A DNA stretch of 64,000 bases from Rhizobium gallicum bv. gallicum R602sp (lineage in GTDB: Bacteria > Pseudomonadota > Alphaproteobacteria > Rhizobiales > Rhizobiaceae): the NCBI RefSeq assembly GCF_000816845.1, contig NZ_CP006879.1, positions 372,001 to 436,000 of the forward strand. The letters are read 5' to 3'. Positions 18,800-28,024 of the stretch are shown piece after piece. The notes under the pieces were generated by a model, which saw only the letters and a program-made list of their open reading frames with translations, was not told the DNA's origin and searched no databases. The first letter of the stretch is position 1. Each line of letters starts with the position of its first letter. Made by a program: the position numbers and the translations under genes.

Positions 18800-19600
18800 A
18801 TGCAAGGGGGGCCAGGGGCTGAATGGCGACCGATAGGTCTCGGGGTCCTCCACGATCTCGAACATGCGGCGCACATTGTGCCCAACCACATCCGTATTGT
18901 CGAAGATATTGCCATAAGCAGAAGCAACTTCTCCCAACCCATCAGGCAATTTACTAGATGCATACTTCATGAGAATACGCGCGGCTCTTTCTCTATTAGG
19001 AGCTGAGGCCAGCCCCCTGCACCGTGCCCTCAGCGTCAACCTTGCGAAGCCCGTAATAAACCGCCTGAACCATCCATCTTCGGATCGTCGAGCGCTTTGG
19101 CGGGATGTAGCGATCCTTGTCACGATTGGCGAGGAAGTCGATGAATTTGCCGAGATCGTCCGGAATATTCGGGTGGGGATCCAATTCGACCATAGAAAGG
19201 AAGCGCTGTGGCGGCGCCGAGAAGTCACCCTTCCTGGCTGTGTTCAATGCATTGCAGTCGATCCACAAAGAAAACAGGCCGGCGCCCCACTGTCCGAAAG
19301 GATTGGACTCCCAAAGCTTTTTCTCGAACCTTCCCGCGATGGCCCGATTTTGCAAAGACCTTCCGGCGGGACGAAATATAACTGACTTCCATTGGGCGTC
19401 GTTGCGAACTCGTGCATCGGGGGAACGCCCGGAGTCGTGGGCGGCGGCAAGCCGGAAGGATCGAAATTGAAGGTGACCTCTCCCTTGAGCCCAAGACCGG
19501 AGGCGAGGGCCTAACAACAGGGCGCTTCGGCAGCCTCCGAGATCAAGGAGGCGATCGAATCTTGTTTCACCCCGCCGCTCGGGGCGACGGAAAAGGTGCC
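18800..19600 (-). pseudogene. Hypothetical protein, decayed across several frames
   Basis: Read from about 19560 downwards, coding-like pieces follow in different frames: GLKGEVTFNFDPSGLPPPTT to GVPPMHEFATTPNGSQLYFV, then (frame change near 19310) FGQWGAGLFSLWIDCNALNT through PPKRSTIRRWMVQAVYYGLR, then (frame change near 19015) ILMKYASSKLPDGLGEVASA to FEIVEDPETYRS. Together they would form about 230 residues. I recognise no family. It lies downstream of an exported protein and a lipoprotein on the same strand and may have formed an operon with them. Confidence 0.5.
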
Positions 19601-19646
19601 GTTTCGGCGATGCTGATTTGGCGAACCCGATAATCCGATCGATCGG

Positions 19647-19997
19647 CTAAGCGTCAGGTGCCATCTTGACTGAGGTCATGCAGGCGACGCCCGGCCCTGC
19701 CCCGGCTTTGTCACATTGCCCGAGCGCGAGGGAGATCTTCGGCAGATTATTTCGGTCCCAACCCAAGGGAGACGCCGCGTGCGCTTTGCGATAGGCAGCT
19801 TGTGCTTCGGCTTCCGACGGCGCTTCAACGGTCGGGATCGGGCAGAGGGATGGATCAGCGGAAATGGCTGCGACCAATTTGGCTTTCGAGATGGCCTGAG
19901 CCTCAAACTTTGGTTCTGACGTAGCAAGATAAGTGCCTCCGGCGCCGGCGGCTATTCCGAGGGTCGCTGCGATCGCGATAATGACGTTCTGGTGCAT
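19647..19997 (-). CDS. Small exported or membrane-anchored protein
   Basis: 116 residues with an N-terminal hydrophobic segment (MHQNVIIAIAATLGIAAGAG, residues 1-25) acting as a signal peptide or anchor. A small soluble domain with two to three cysteines follows (SADPSLCPIPT, LALGQCDKA, GVACMTS). Cysteines outside the cytosol could form disulphides. The ATG is preceded by AAGGAAG. It lies 18 bases after the end of a broken lipoprotein gene on the same strand. No family recognised. Confidence 0.55.
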   Translation of the reverse strand: MHQNVIIAIAATLGIAAGAGGTYLATSEPKFEAQAISKAKLVAAISADPSLCPIPTVEAPSEAEAQAAYRKAHAASPLGWDRNNLPKISLALGQCDKAGAGPGVACMTSVKMAPDA

Positions 19998-20014
19998 GGC
20001 ATCTTCCTTTGATG

Positions 20015-20622
20015 CTAGGTGCGGAGATTGAACCAGAAGCGTTCTTTGACGCCCTTGTCATTGGGAATGTCGAAGAACCAAGGATTCGCTCGCCGCGGCC
20101 GGGGAGACGTTACTTGGACCTTGCAGCCGTTGTAATTGTTGTCACGATTCCAGAAGTGGTCATTGTTGCTGCCGCTGCGGATAACCGTAACCGTGGTATG
20201 ATTGCGCTGGTTGGCTTCCTCATCACCATAAAGGCGGTTGTACTCATCGCGATTCTCGCATCTGTCAACGATGCGGGCGCATTGATCCTCTTCGTTACGG
20301 CGCAAGCTGTTGTCGTCACCATCCTTGCTCGAGGTCGGACGGGATCCTGCAGGGCAGTCTTCAAACTCTTGCCTGCCTGGCTACCGGCCTTCGCCTCGTG
20401 GGAAACCGGCCAATCAAATCCCGGCTTTGCCATTGCGCTGATGAGCTTCTTCATCGGCGGAACGCAATAGGAAACGCCTTGCCAGGACGGATCTTGAGAA
20501 GGCAGCGCAAAGGAGAATCTGGCAGGTGACTCGGCCTCGATCCACTTAGGTTGGCCGTGCCCAACTCCCGGGGCAGGCGAACAGCCGGCCAGGCAATAGT
20601 AACCGAGTAGAAAAAAGGCCAC
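20015..20622 (-). pseudogene. Lipoprotein, frameshifted
   Basis: Starts MAFFLLGYYCLAGCSPAPGV at 20622: a signal peptide with lipobox L-A-G-C, so a lipoprotein. The frame is protein-like to about residue 95 (FSFALPSQDPSWQGVSYCVP). After about 20345 the sensible reading moves to another frame: EFEDCPAGSRPTSSKDGDDN, DRCENRDEYNRLYGDEEANQ, and an end at FDIPNDKGVKERFWFNLRT (stop at 20015). The combined length is near 200 residues. A one-base indel is the simplest cause. Confidence 0.5.
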
Positions 20623-20688
20623 TGGTCCAGTTCACAGACAGCATCACGCTCCTACACATAAGTTTGTTGGACTGTTGGACTCCGCTTA

Positions 20689-21534
20689 TTACAATTCGAT
20701 AATCCCGAATTCTACTGCTTTTAGAGCAGCAACCGTTCTGCTAGCAGCATCCAATTTTCGCATCACGTTTTTCATGTGGAAATTGACGGTATTTTTGGAT
20801 ATGCCCAGAATGGTTCCTATATCCCACGATGATTTTCCCCTTGCCACCCATAGCATACACTCCTTCTCTCTTATAGAAAGGCTAGGAGCACTCTCGATGC
20901 GACTCGATTTCAACCAGTTGTCAACCCTTTGATGGAAATGTAACGCGGCAAGTTCCAAGTAGGGTGTTGTCTGTTTTTGGAATTGGCGGTCCCATGATTG
21001 GGCAAAGCTCATGACCGCAAAGCTGCCATCGGGGCCGTGCAGTGGAACACTCAAGCCCGATCTTAAGCCGAACGTCGCAGCCTCGTCGAAAAATCGTCGT
21101 TCGATTTCAGTCGTGCTTTCGTCGTTGTACACCTCGCTCCAAGGAAAGGCGCCGGTCCGCTTTCGACTCTTCTTGATTATGGGGTCTATAAAGGCATAAC
21201 CCATTTCGAAATAGCGCTTTTGCCATTCCTCAGGATAATTCAGCATGACCCCCGGACCAGATTGAACTGGCTTCAAAACCCTCTGGTTAGGTGTAAGAGA
21301 ACCATAGGCGATCCACGGGCAATCAAAGTTCAAAGCAAAAGCAGACAAGAGGTCGAACAACTCTTCGCATTCGTTGACACCTTCGGCCTGGTCGAGAAAT
21401 CGGCCCAACGCGAGCGCGAACGCCGCTGTGGCTGCCTCGCGGAAACGCATAGACGGGAGCAAGGCAAATCGATCGGACACTCTGGTGGTCGGCCTTCGAG
21501 CTTGAGGGACGTCAGTCTTCCGCGGGCGTTCCAT
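20689..21534 (-). CDS. LuxR-type regulator with autoinducer-binding domain
   Basis: 281 residues. Start at 21534 is supported by AAGGAG six bases upstream. An N-terminal autoinducer-binding domain (about 60-200) keeps WQKRYFEMGYAFIDPIIKKS with the conserved aromatic and D-P residues, FPWSEV and a Gly in FGLRSGLSVPL. A C-terminal LuxR HTH (about 215-275) has LSIREKECMLWVARGKSSWD and KNTVNFHMKNVMRKL. No luxI-type synthase is nearby, so it is a solo or responds to a signal made elsewhere. In layout it recalls y4qH of pNGR234a (memory). Targets unknown. Confidence 0.85.
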   Translation of the reverse strand: MERPRKTDVPQARRPTTRVSDRFALLPSMRFREAATAAFALALGRFLDQAEGVNECEELFDLLSAFALNFDCPWIAYGSLTPNQRVLKPVQSGPGVMLNYPEEWQKRYFEMGYAFIDPIIKKSRKRTGAFPWSEVYNDESTTEIERRFFDEAATFGLRSGLSVPLHGPDGSFAVMSFAQSWDRQFQKQTTPYLELAALHFHQRVDNWLKSSRIESAPSLSIREKECMLWVARGKSSWDIGTILGISKNTVNFHMKNVMRKLDAASRTVAALKAVEFGIIEL

Positions 21535-22784
21535 AGGCTCTCCTTAGCTGCGCTGCATGTTTTCACTGGTGCACAAAGCTTCCCGCTATGTCAGTCACCC
21601 TTGTCGGTGAGCCCGCATTGCTGACCGCACTATCAATACAGATCTGAGGCAACCCTGATATGACTCAGGTCTGCGGCGCCTGGGTAGCGACGACAGCGTT
21701 ACAAAAGTCGTGCCAGCTTTCGCCAAACAAGCCTCAAATGTTCTTACTTCATATTTGTCAAAAAGTTAGAACAGGGTGGCGGCTGAGCAGATCGAACACG
21801 ACCTTCTCTCGGACTCGCCTGAACCCGACAGTAGGTGTCGGTTGCGTGCAAAATCGGCCGTTACTTCGAAAGCCCGCGAATTTGTCCCTACGGTTCAGCG
21901 TGGAGGCGGTTGACCTGGGGATCGGAGAACTGTGCGACAGCTTTCTCGATCGGTCCGCGTCCATCGACGACAGGATCTCCCGCTCAATGTCGAACAAGGC
22001 ATCGATTGACCCGCCGCGAGCCAAATGAGATATCACTACCGCTTGTCGCAAAGCATTGCGACGTTGACAGGGATGAATAACTTGCGACGCGACCAAGATC
22101 GTCGTCCACCGTCTCAATGCGAGACCACGAGTACCGAGGCGCTGCTTTCGCGATTGTGCAGAACCTGGTGGACCGGCGCTGGAGAGGCCGCAACGGAAAA
22201 CAGCCTCTCCCTTCACGAGCACGTCATGGATACGAACAGTCGCCCAGGCCACGAATGCCACGGATGGAACCTGGGTCCCGTGGGGTGTTGTGTTGCCACG
22301 TTGTGCAACTATGCCGGTCGCACTCGTCGCTCGGGTACCGCACCCGGAGCGCTATGCACGGCCGCCGCAAACGCGCCAGCAGGCGGATCGAGAACCGACA
22401 CTCTGATTTGCCGTTGGATGAACGTACCTGTGGCAGGTCAGCCAGGCCTCGAATGCATCGCAATGCCGTCCAAGCAGTCGGAACGTGCAAATTCCGAGGC
22501 AATCCGCCCCTGATTCCGAAATGATCTCGCCCCCATCGGAGGCCCTCTTTCATGGTTCCATCGCAACCATTCTGGCACATCGATGCCTTCGAGTGGGGGC
22601 GTCAACCCCATCGCCTACGTCGAACTGACCGTTCGCGTCGGCGATCTCTTCGCCCTCTCGCAGCCTGCCGCGGATCGTGTGTGCCACTATCAAGGAAGGT
22701 AGCTGGTTTCGAGTTAAACGGCGAGGTTATTTTTACTCACGTCTAGCTGATGGTGCAGACGGAACACACCAATGGAGGCGGATA
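21535..22784. other. 1.2-kb region without a confident gene; possible IS66 trace
   Basis: No intact gene. On the minus strand near 21960-22080 the residues GGSIDALFDIEREILSSMDA resemble the IS66 TnpC stretch usually read as (R)IDALFDIEREIN, suggesting a worn transposase fragment. On the plus strand 22580-22700 a coding-like stretch (GGVNPIAYVELTVRVGDLFA) ends in a stop; no family recognised. The promoter of the ATP-grasp gene must lie in the last part, but I see no clear nod box or sigma-54 site. Confidence 0.35.
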
Positions 22785-24014
22785 ATGGCAAGTAGTGCGC
22801 TCATCCTGCTTGAAGGCCATACAAGGGGTGTTGGTCTACTTTACGTCCAAGCCGCCAAGCGGCTTGGTCTTCATCCGATCAACTTCGCGGCTGATCCAAC
22901 TATGTATGACTATCTTGCAGCGGAAAACATCGAGACAATCCGCATCGACACAGGCGACCTCAATGCGCTGATCCGCGAATGCTCCCGGCTACGTGCCATC
23001 TATGACATTGCTGGCATTACGAGCAGTGAGGAGGACGTCTATGCGACAGTTGCCAAGCTCTGTCGGCATTTTGATCTACCGGGCCCGAACCCGGCTTCAA
23101 TCGAACGATGCTGCGACAAGTTCACCCAACGTCAGCTCCTGAAGGAGGCCGGCGTCCCAATACCTGCTTATCGCTTAGCAGCGAAAGCGACGGACGTGGA
23201 AAGCGCTGCCGCGGAAATTGGTCTGCCGGTGATTCTCAAGCCGGCCGTCGGCTGCGGCAGCCGCGGTGTCCGGTTGTGCCGCACCGTCTATGATTTGCGT
23301 GACCACACGACCTATCTATTGGACGGCAAGCACAAATGGAAGACTCCGCCGAGGATACTGGTCGAAGAATTCGCAGAGGGCCCGCATTATAGCGCTAACA
23401 TCATGGGGAATGAGGTCGTTGGAATTGCCGCCGCTGACTTTGGCCCCCCACCGCATTTCGTCTATCACGAGTTTACCCTTCCGGCCGGGCTAACAGATGA
23501 AGAGCATGAGCGTGCCGCCGATGTTTCCCTGAGCTGCTTGCCAGCTCTAGGTCTTGGCTGGGGGCCAACGAACGTTGAACTTCGGTGGACGAAGCGTGGC
23601 CCACTAGTCATTGAAGTCAATCCGCGGCTTTCTGGCACCCCCGATCCTCAACTGGTTCACTTGGCTTACGGTGTCGACCTCATCACCGAGCACGTGAAGC
23701 TCGTCATCGGCGATGAATGTAATTTGCGCAGAAGGCATTCGCACACTGCGGCCGCGCGGATCCTAGTTCCTGACCGGGACGGCACTCTCGACTGGATCGG
23801 TGGCGACAGTCGGGCGGCTGCTGTAACCGGGATTGCCGAGGTCAAATTGTATGTTGAACCAGAAACGCCGATCATCCGGAAGGGCGATACCCGAGATTGG
23901 ATCGGACATGTCATCGCCGCTTCGCCTGGCGTCGCTGAGACCGGGGCGATACTTCAGCGTGCCGTTGACTTAATCGGCTGGTCGATCACACCATTCCCGC
24001 CGCTTAGCGAATAG
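22785..24014 (+). CDS. ATP-grasp enzyme (carbamoyl-phosphate-synthase-like ligase)
   Basis: 409 residues. ATG 22785 is preceded by GGAGG at good spacing; the frame open back to 22677 is not needed. N-terminal pre-ATP-grasp fold (1-110), then the ATP-grasp core: K152 in VILKPAVGCGSRGV with the glycine-rich loop at 157-161, LVEEFAEGPHYSA at 192-204, and metal ligands in NVELRW and VIEVNPRLSGTPD. Such enzymes join a carboxylate to an amine through an acyl-phosphate, as in peptide, cofactor or small-metabolite assembly. It stands alone here, so the substrate is open. Similar to y4rH of pNGR234a from memory. Confidence 0.85.
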   Translation: MASSALILLEGHTRGVGLLYVQAAKRLGLHPINFAADPTMYDYLAAENIETIRIDTGDLNALIRECSRLRAIYDIAGITSSEEDVYATVAKLCRHFDLPGPNPASIERCCDKFTQRQLLKEAGVPIPAYRLAAKATDVESAAAEIGLPVILKPAVGCGSRGVRLCRTVYDLRDHTTYLLDGKHKWKTPPRILVEEFAEGPHYSANIMGNEVVGIAAADFGPPPHFVYHEFTLPAGLTDEEHERAADVSLSCLPALGLGWGPTNVELRWTKRGPLVIEVNPRLSGTPDPQLVHLAYGVDLITEHVKLVIGDECNLRRRHSHTAAARILVPDRDGTLDWIGGDSRAAAVTGIAEVKLYVEPETPIIRKGDTRDWIGHVIAASPGVAETGAILQRAVDLIGWSITPFPPLSE

Positions 24015-24084
24015 CAACAATCGCCGGCGCGTCCATGCAGCTGACCTCGAGGCAGGTATTTCACTTGGGCAGCTTGCGCTCGAT

Positions 24085-24570
24085 ATGGCTCCAATGGTTT
24101 GGCGCATGTCGCGGAGATCGGGCCTTTTCGGGAGGTGCGGGTGAAAGGGTTCGACAGCATGTTGACCCGCACGCTGGTCGCGACGCGAATTCGGCTGGTT
24201 CGGATCACCACCGAGCTTTCCAACCAGATCCGCGGCATCATGAAGACGTCGGTCTCGTCGTTCGGCCGAAAGGGAAGCACCTTCGAGGACAACGTCCAAC
24301 GCCTTCTTTTCGATCAGGATGGGCTTGCATCGGTCGTGCTGCCGACGCTGGAAGCCTGGCACAGTATCTGCATCCGCGCCATCCGCGCCGCCGAACTTGG
24401 CCGGCAGCTCGTCCAGAGGCGCGCCAGAGCCAGGCCCGCCGTATCCTCATGTCGATTCCGGGTGTCGGAGCGATCACCGCAACCTCCTTCACCACAGCTA
24501 TTGAGGACCGGGACAACTTCAGGAAGTCCGATCCGTTGGCGAGCAGGCTGTGCGCTGCCTGGCGGCTCGC
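24085..24570 (+). pseudogene. IS110 transposase remnant
   Basis: Two frames give the middle and start of the C-terminal domain of an IS110 transposase: VRVKGFDSMLTRTLVATRIR and LSNQIRGIMKTSVSSFG, then in another frame ILMSIPGVGAITATSFTTAI followed by DNFRKSDPLASRLC. The N-terminal catalytic half and the C-terminus are gone. It resembles the intact element at 11.1-12.2 kb (VKSFDAMLARTLVAAR). Confidence 0.7.
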
Positions 24571-24599
24571 GCTCTGGACTCGAAGCGCTTCTGACGGCG

Positions 24600-24911
24600 C
24601 GTTGTCGCCTCCGTTCGAGAAGGAGGGCAAGCCATTCGCCGTGCTCGAGAGCTCTTGCCTCCGGACGCGTGTCCAGTTCCTGGAAAGCGCTTGCCATGCC
24701 GGAAAGACAGAGTTCGCGCAGATGTCGAGTCTTCTTAATGAAAGTAGCCGGCGCCACGAAGATTGGCGTGCTCACCGACGGCGGCAGCTTCGGCGGTGTG
24801 CCCGGACGCCTTGTGGGTTTTGATGAGGGCGGTGATGCTTTTCCAGTCCAGGTCGCCGATCTCGAGCCCGGGCTGAGACAGCTTCCGCCTGCGCCGTGTC
24901 GATCGCCTGGT
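24600..24911 (-). pseudogene. istA/istB: IS21 remnant: istA end and istB beginning
   Basis: The end of IstA (LDWKSITALIKTHKASGHTA to EHANLRGAGYFH, stop near 24735) is followed directly by the start of IstB (KTRHLRELCLSGMASAFQEL and EHGEWLALLLER). That is the normal junction of the transposase and its ATPase helper. Both genes are cut: istA joins IS66 sequence at about 24912 and istB joins the IS110 remnant near 24600. Confidence 0.6.
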
Positions 24912-25275
24912 AGAGCTTGAGAACGCCGAGGCGCAGCGGCGCATGTAGTCGGCCTGTGGTTCGCCGTCATCGGGCTCTTCGTCCCGCACCTGCCTTTCAA
25001 TCCGGTAGAGCTGGTCGAAGAACTTAAGGGCCTGCGCCGGCGGCCCGCCGGGTTTCTTCCTCGCCTTGAGGGCGTCGACAAAGCGCCGCCTAGCGTGGGC
25101 CATGCAGCCGATATGCGTGGCCCCTTTCAACGTCCGCCAAGCCGAGTAGCCGTCGCTCATCAGGATGCCGCGATAGTTGTCGAGGAAGGCTTGCGGGTGT
25201 TCCTGCCCGCGCCCGGGCTGATAATCGAACAGCACAATTGGCTGTTCGCTGCCCTCGCCGCTGCGATAGGCATAC
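24912..25275 (-). pseudogene. tnpC: IS66-1 tnpC, middle part (truncated)
   Basis: Residues TYAYRSGEGSEQPIVLFDYQ through THIGCMAHARRRFVDALKAR and FDQLYRIERQVRDEEPDD of an IS66 DDE transposase, holding the second catalytic Asp region. The 5' continuation lies beyond the inserted IS1111-type element at 26665. The 3' end (with the catalytic Glu) is lost at the IS21 junction. Confidence 0.75.
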
Positions 25276-25276
25276 G

Positions 25277-26664
25277 TGGACGGCCCCCCTGCTCGCAAGA
25301 TATTTTTGAGATGATTTTGACCGCATCGCTTGCGTCCATACGTCCGGCCTGTTGTTGCGCTCGCACATGAACGCTGGCCAAGATGGTTTCCGCAACGTGA
25401 GCCCCAAACACATACACGACCTTGTAGAAGGCCATGGGCCTATACGGAGTGTCTCACGTCGTGGATCGATTGATCACACCATCTGCTCCTATCTTGCAAG
25501 TTCTGGCATCAGCACGCGGATTGAAGGACTAGACTTTCTATACGTTGCCGATCTTCATGCGGCGTTGACCATCAGCGCTGGCGCTAACTTTACGTTGTAT
25601 GTCTCTCCAGACACCATGATCTTCCAGGCGATACGCGCCATCTTGTTGGCGAGGGCGACGGCTGCAAGCTTCGGCGGCTTGCGTTTCAGCAGTTCGGTCA
25701 ACCATGGAGAAGCCTTGCCAGATCGCCGTGCATGCTGAATGACAGTGGTTGCTCCGACCACCAGCACCGCTCGCAATGCCTCATCGCCTGCTCGCGTGAT
25801 GCGGCCGAGGCGCAGCTTACCGCCGGTCGAGTGGTCCTTCGGCGTCAACCCAATCCAGGCGGCAAACTGACGGCCGGATCGGAATAGTTCCGGCGCCGGT
25901 GTCTTCATGATCAGAAGCGCCGCGCCGATCGGGCCAATGCCGGGAATTCTGTTGAGGCGTTTGCTGCGTTCATCGGTACGCTGCCATGCCTTGAGCTTCG
26001 CATCCACGTCGGCAATCTTCTCTTCCAGTTGCGCGTATTCCTCTGCCTGACTCGCGAACAATTCCCGTGCCAATTCCGGCACCGTCGCGTCGGCCTGTAT
26101 CCGTTCAAGAAGCAAAGGAATATGGGCCAGGCCCTTGGCGGCGGAAATGCCGAATTCAGCGGCATAGCCGCGGATAGCATTGGCGAGTTGGGTACGGTTG
26201 CGGATCAAACGACCCCGGACGCCGACCACCATGAGGGCCGCTTGCTCATCGACCGTCTTGACCGGCACAAACCGCATCGTCGGACGGCTCATCGCCTCGC
26301 ACAGCGCCTCAGCGTCAGCGGCGTCGTTCTTACTCCGCTTGACGTAAGGCTTCACGAGCTGCGGCGCGATCATTTTCACCTCATGCCCGAGCGAGGTCAG
26401 CAGCCGAGCCCAGTGATGGGAACCGCCACAAGCTTCGATGGCGATCACGGTTGGCGGGCAGGTCGTCAAGAAATCTATCGATTCCTTGCGGCGCATTTTC
26501 TTGCGCAAGACCGGCTTCTCGGCGGCGTTCACGCCATGCAGTTGAAAGACATGCTTTGACGTATCGATGCCGATACGAGTAATCTTGTCCACGGACGGCT
26601 CCCTTTGTTTGAGATCTTAACGACTCACTCTGGCACGTTTCGATGCCGTTCGGGGGCCGTCCAC
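25277..26664 (-). mobile_element. IS1111-type (IS110 family) element inserted in IS66-1 tnpC
   Basis: Subterminal inverted repeats GTGGACGGCCCCCC (25277-25290) and GGGGGCCGTCCAC (26652-26664) mark the ends, as in the IS1111 subgroup. The transposase has about 70 bases before it and about 278 bases after it; the long downstream non-coding stretch is where IS1111-group elements carry their guide (seek/bridge) RNA. It interrupts TnpC between TSTSYM and YAYRSG. Confidence 0.7.
25555..26592 (-). CDS. IS110 family (IS1111 group) transposase, intact
   Basis: 345 residues, MDKITRIGIDTSKHVFQLHG at the start with the first Asp of the DEDD site; IAIEACGGSHHWAR and KRSKNDAADAEAL give the remaining acidic residues. 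The Tnp_20 domain has LNRIPGIGPIGAALLI and the Ser region HSTGGKLRLGRITRAGDEAL. Full length with no lesion. It could be active and could act on the related element at 49.4-50.7 kb only if their ends matched, which they do not. Confidence 0.9.
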   Translation of the reverse strand: MDKITRIGIDTSKHVFQLHGVNAAEKPVLRKKMRRKESIDFLTTCPPTVIAIEACGGSHHWARLLTSLGHEVKMIAPQLVKPYVKRSKNDAADAEALCEAMSRPTMRFVPVKTVDEQAALMVVGVRGRLIRNRTQLANAIRGYAAEFGISAAKGLAHIPLLLERIQADATVPELARELFASQAEEYAQLEEKIADVDAKLKAWQRTDERSKRLNRIPGIGPIGAALLIMKTPAPELFRSGRQFAAWIGLTPKDHSTGGKLRLGRITRAGDEALRAVLVVGATTVIQHARRSGKASPWLTELLKRKPPKLAAVALANKMARIAWKIMVSGETYNVKLAPALMVNAA

Positions 26665-27477
26665 CCCAACACATATACGACGTGCTGGTAGCTTCTTTGC
26701 CCGCTTCCTTCAGCACCTGAACCGTGGTCTCGTCGCCATGGATGACGGTCTGGGACTGGAGTCGCGATTTCAGCACATTATAGATACGATACAGGTGTTT
26801 CTCGCTCGAACCGATCACCCATTGGTCCAAAGCGCCGCGACTGACCGGAACCCCGGCGCGCTCAAAGACCTGCGACAAACGATAGAGCGGCGTGCCGTCG
26901 ACATATTTATGAACGAGCGCGAAGGCCAGCGTCGAAGCGGTGGCGATGCTGCCTGGAAGGCAGCTGCTTCGGCATCGGCGCGATGACAACAGGCGTGTTG
27001 ATGCCGGTGCGGTCGAGTTTCGGCACGAATATTTGGCCCGGGCATTCTGCAGAACCGTGGCCTTCACCTCGATGTGAAGCTGCTTGGTAACGAGCTCGCC
27101 CATCCGATGCAGCGGGTGGCTGCAGCACGGACAGACCTTCTGGTCGTCGGCAAGGTCATATTCGACGCCCTGGCGCGGCAGGTTCTCCGGCAGCGGTCTG
27201 CGGCCGGGTTTCTTGCCTTCCGGCTTTTTTCGGTGTCCGGCAGTCCTGTGTGCGGATGATCAACGGCATCGGCCTCATCGATGTCGTCGCTGTCCTCATC
27301 CCCCTCAAGGGCGCTCTGCTCGGCTTCGTTGAAGAGGCGATCCATATGCTTTTCGCTGCGCGGCGCAAAACGATGCAACTGCGCGAGAGCCAGTTCTTCT
27401 TCAAGCTTGAAGACGCGCTGCGCAAGGGCTTCCCTCTCGACCTTCAGCGCGGCGATTTCGGCAGCATTAGCCGCCAA
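26665..27477 (-). pseudogene. tnpC: IS66-1 tnpC, 5' part (frameshifted, interrupted)
   Basis: Starts near 27477: ALAQRVFKLEEELALAQLHR and FAPRSEKHMDRLFNEAEQ are the TnpC leucine-zipper-like N-terminus. After a frame change (about 27180-27060) come LHIEVKATVLQNARAKYSCR, IATASTLAFALVHKYVDGTP, SRGALDQWVIGSSEKHLYR and VIHGDETTVQVLKEAGKEA, ending TSTSYM where the IS1111-type element begins. The Zn-finger between the two parts is damaged. Confidence 0.75.
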
Positions 27478-27557
27478 AAGCCAAAAGCGCCATCAATTCC
27501 GCATCAGGGGTGCCGGCTCGAGTCATTATAGTCTTGAATCTGAGCCGTTCCCTTAGG

Positions 27558-27917
27558 TCAACGGCAAAGTTCAGCCGACAAATTCATATTGCCGCACCGG
27601 ATGGCGCACCATCGCGTCGAGATCAATGCCGTCGAGCAACCAGTGCAGTTGCTCGGCATCGAGCGGCACCACCGTCTCCTGCCGCCGCACCAGCGGAACT
27701 TGTCTTCCGTCAGCGCCTTCAACACCAGCACAAAGCCCGACCTATCGAAGAACAGCAACCAGGTGCGGCGGCGATTGCAGAAGGCAAACACCGCGCGCTC
27801 AAACGGATTGAGGCCAATAGACTGCTCGACCAGGATCGCAAGACTACTGATCCCGGCGCGAAAGTCGATCGGCTCCCGGTGGAGATAGACGCGCAGATCA
27901 TCAGCCAGCCGGAACAT
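27558..27917 (-). pseudogene. tnpB: IS66-1 tnpB, frameshifted near the end
   Basis: IS66 orf2: MFRLADDLRVYLHREPIDFR, AVFAFCNRRRTWLLFFDRSG and LVLKALTEDKFRW are typical. After FRW the frame is lost; the expected end (LHWLLDGIDLDAMVRHPVRQ) is readable in another frame. The start overlaps the tail of tnpA (stop 27901-27903), as in IS66-2. Confidence 0.75.
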
Positions 27918-27955
27918 CGCAACGCCCCAACGCTTCGATCATCGCCGACAGAACC
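27901..27955 (-). pseudogene. tnpA: IS66-1 tnpA, 3' piece
   Basis: Encodes the end of TnpA (LSAMIEALGRCDVPAG, stop 27901-27903). It is cut at 27955 by IS66-2. The preceding part lies on the other side of IS66-2 at 30529-30790. The last 8 bases (ACAGAACC on the plus strand) are the target duplication. Confidence 0.75.
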
Positions 27956-28024
27956 GTAAGCGCGATTTTCCCCGCACGTTGACGCCGCCTTTCGGCGTTT
28001 GATTTAGGAAAGCGTAGCGCTGGA

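Noticed and set aside
22600..22784. Possible nod box before the ATP-grasp gene
   Set aside because: The conserved ATC...GAT repeats and the 3' block of a nod box are not found.
26620..26645. TGGCACGTTTCGATGC as a sigma-54 promoter
   Set aside because: The second block does not match TTGCA and it lies within an IS element end upstream of a transposase.
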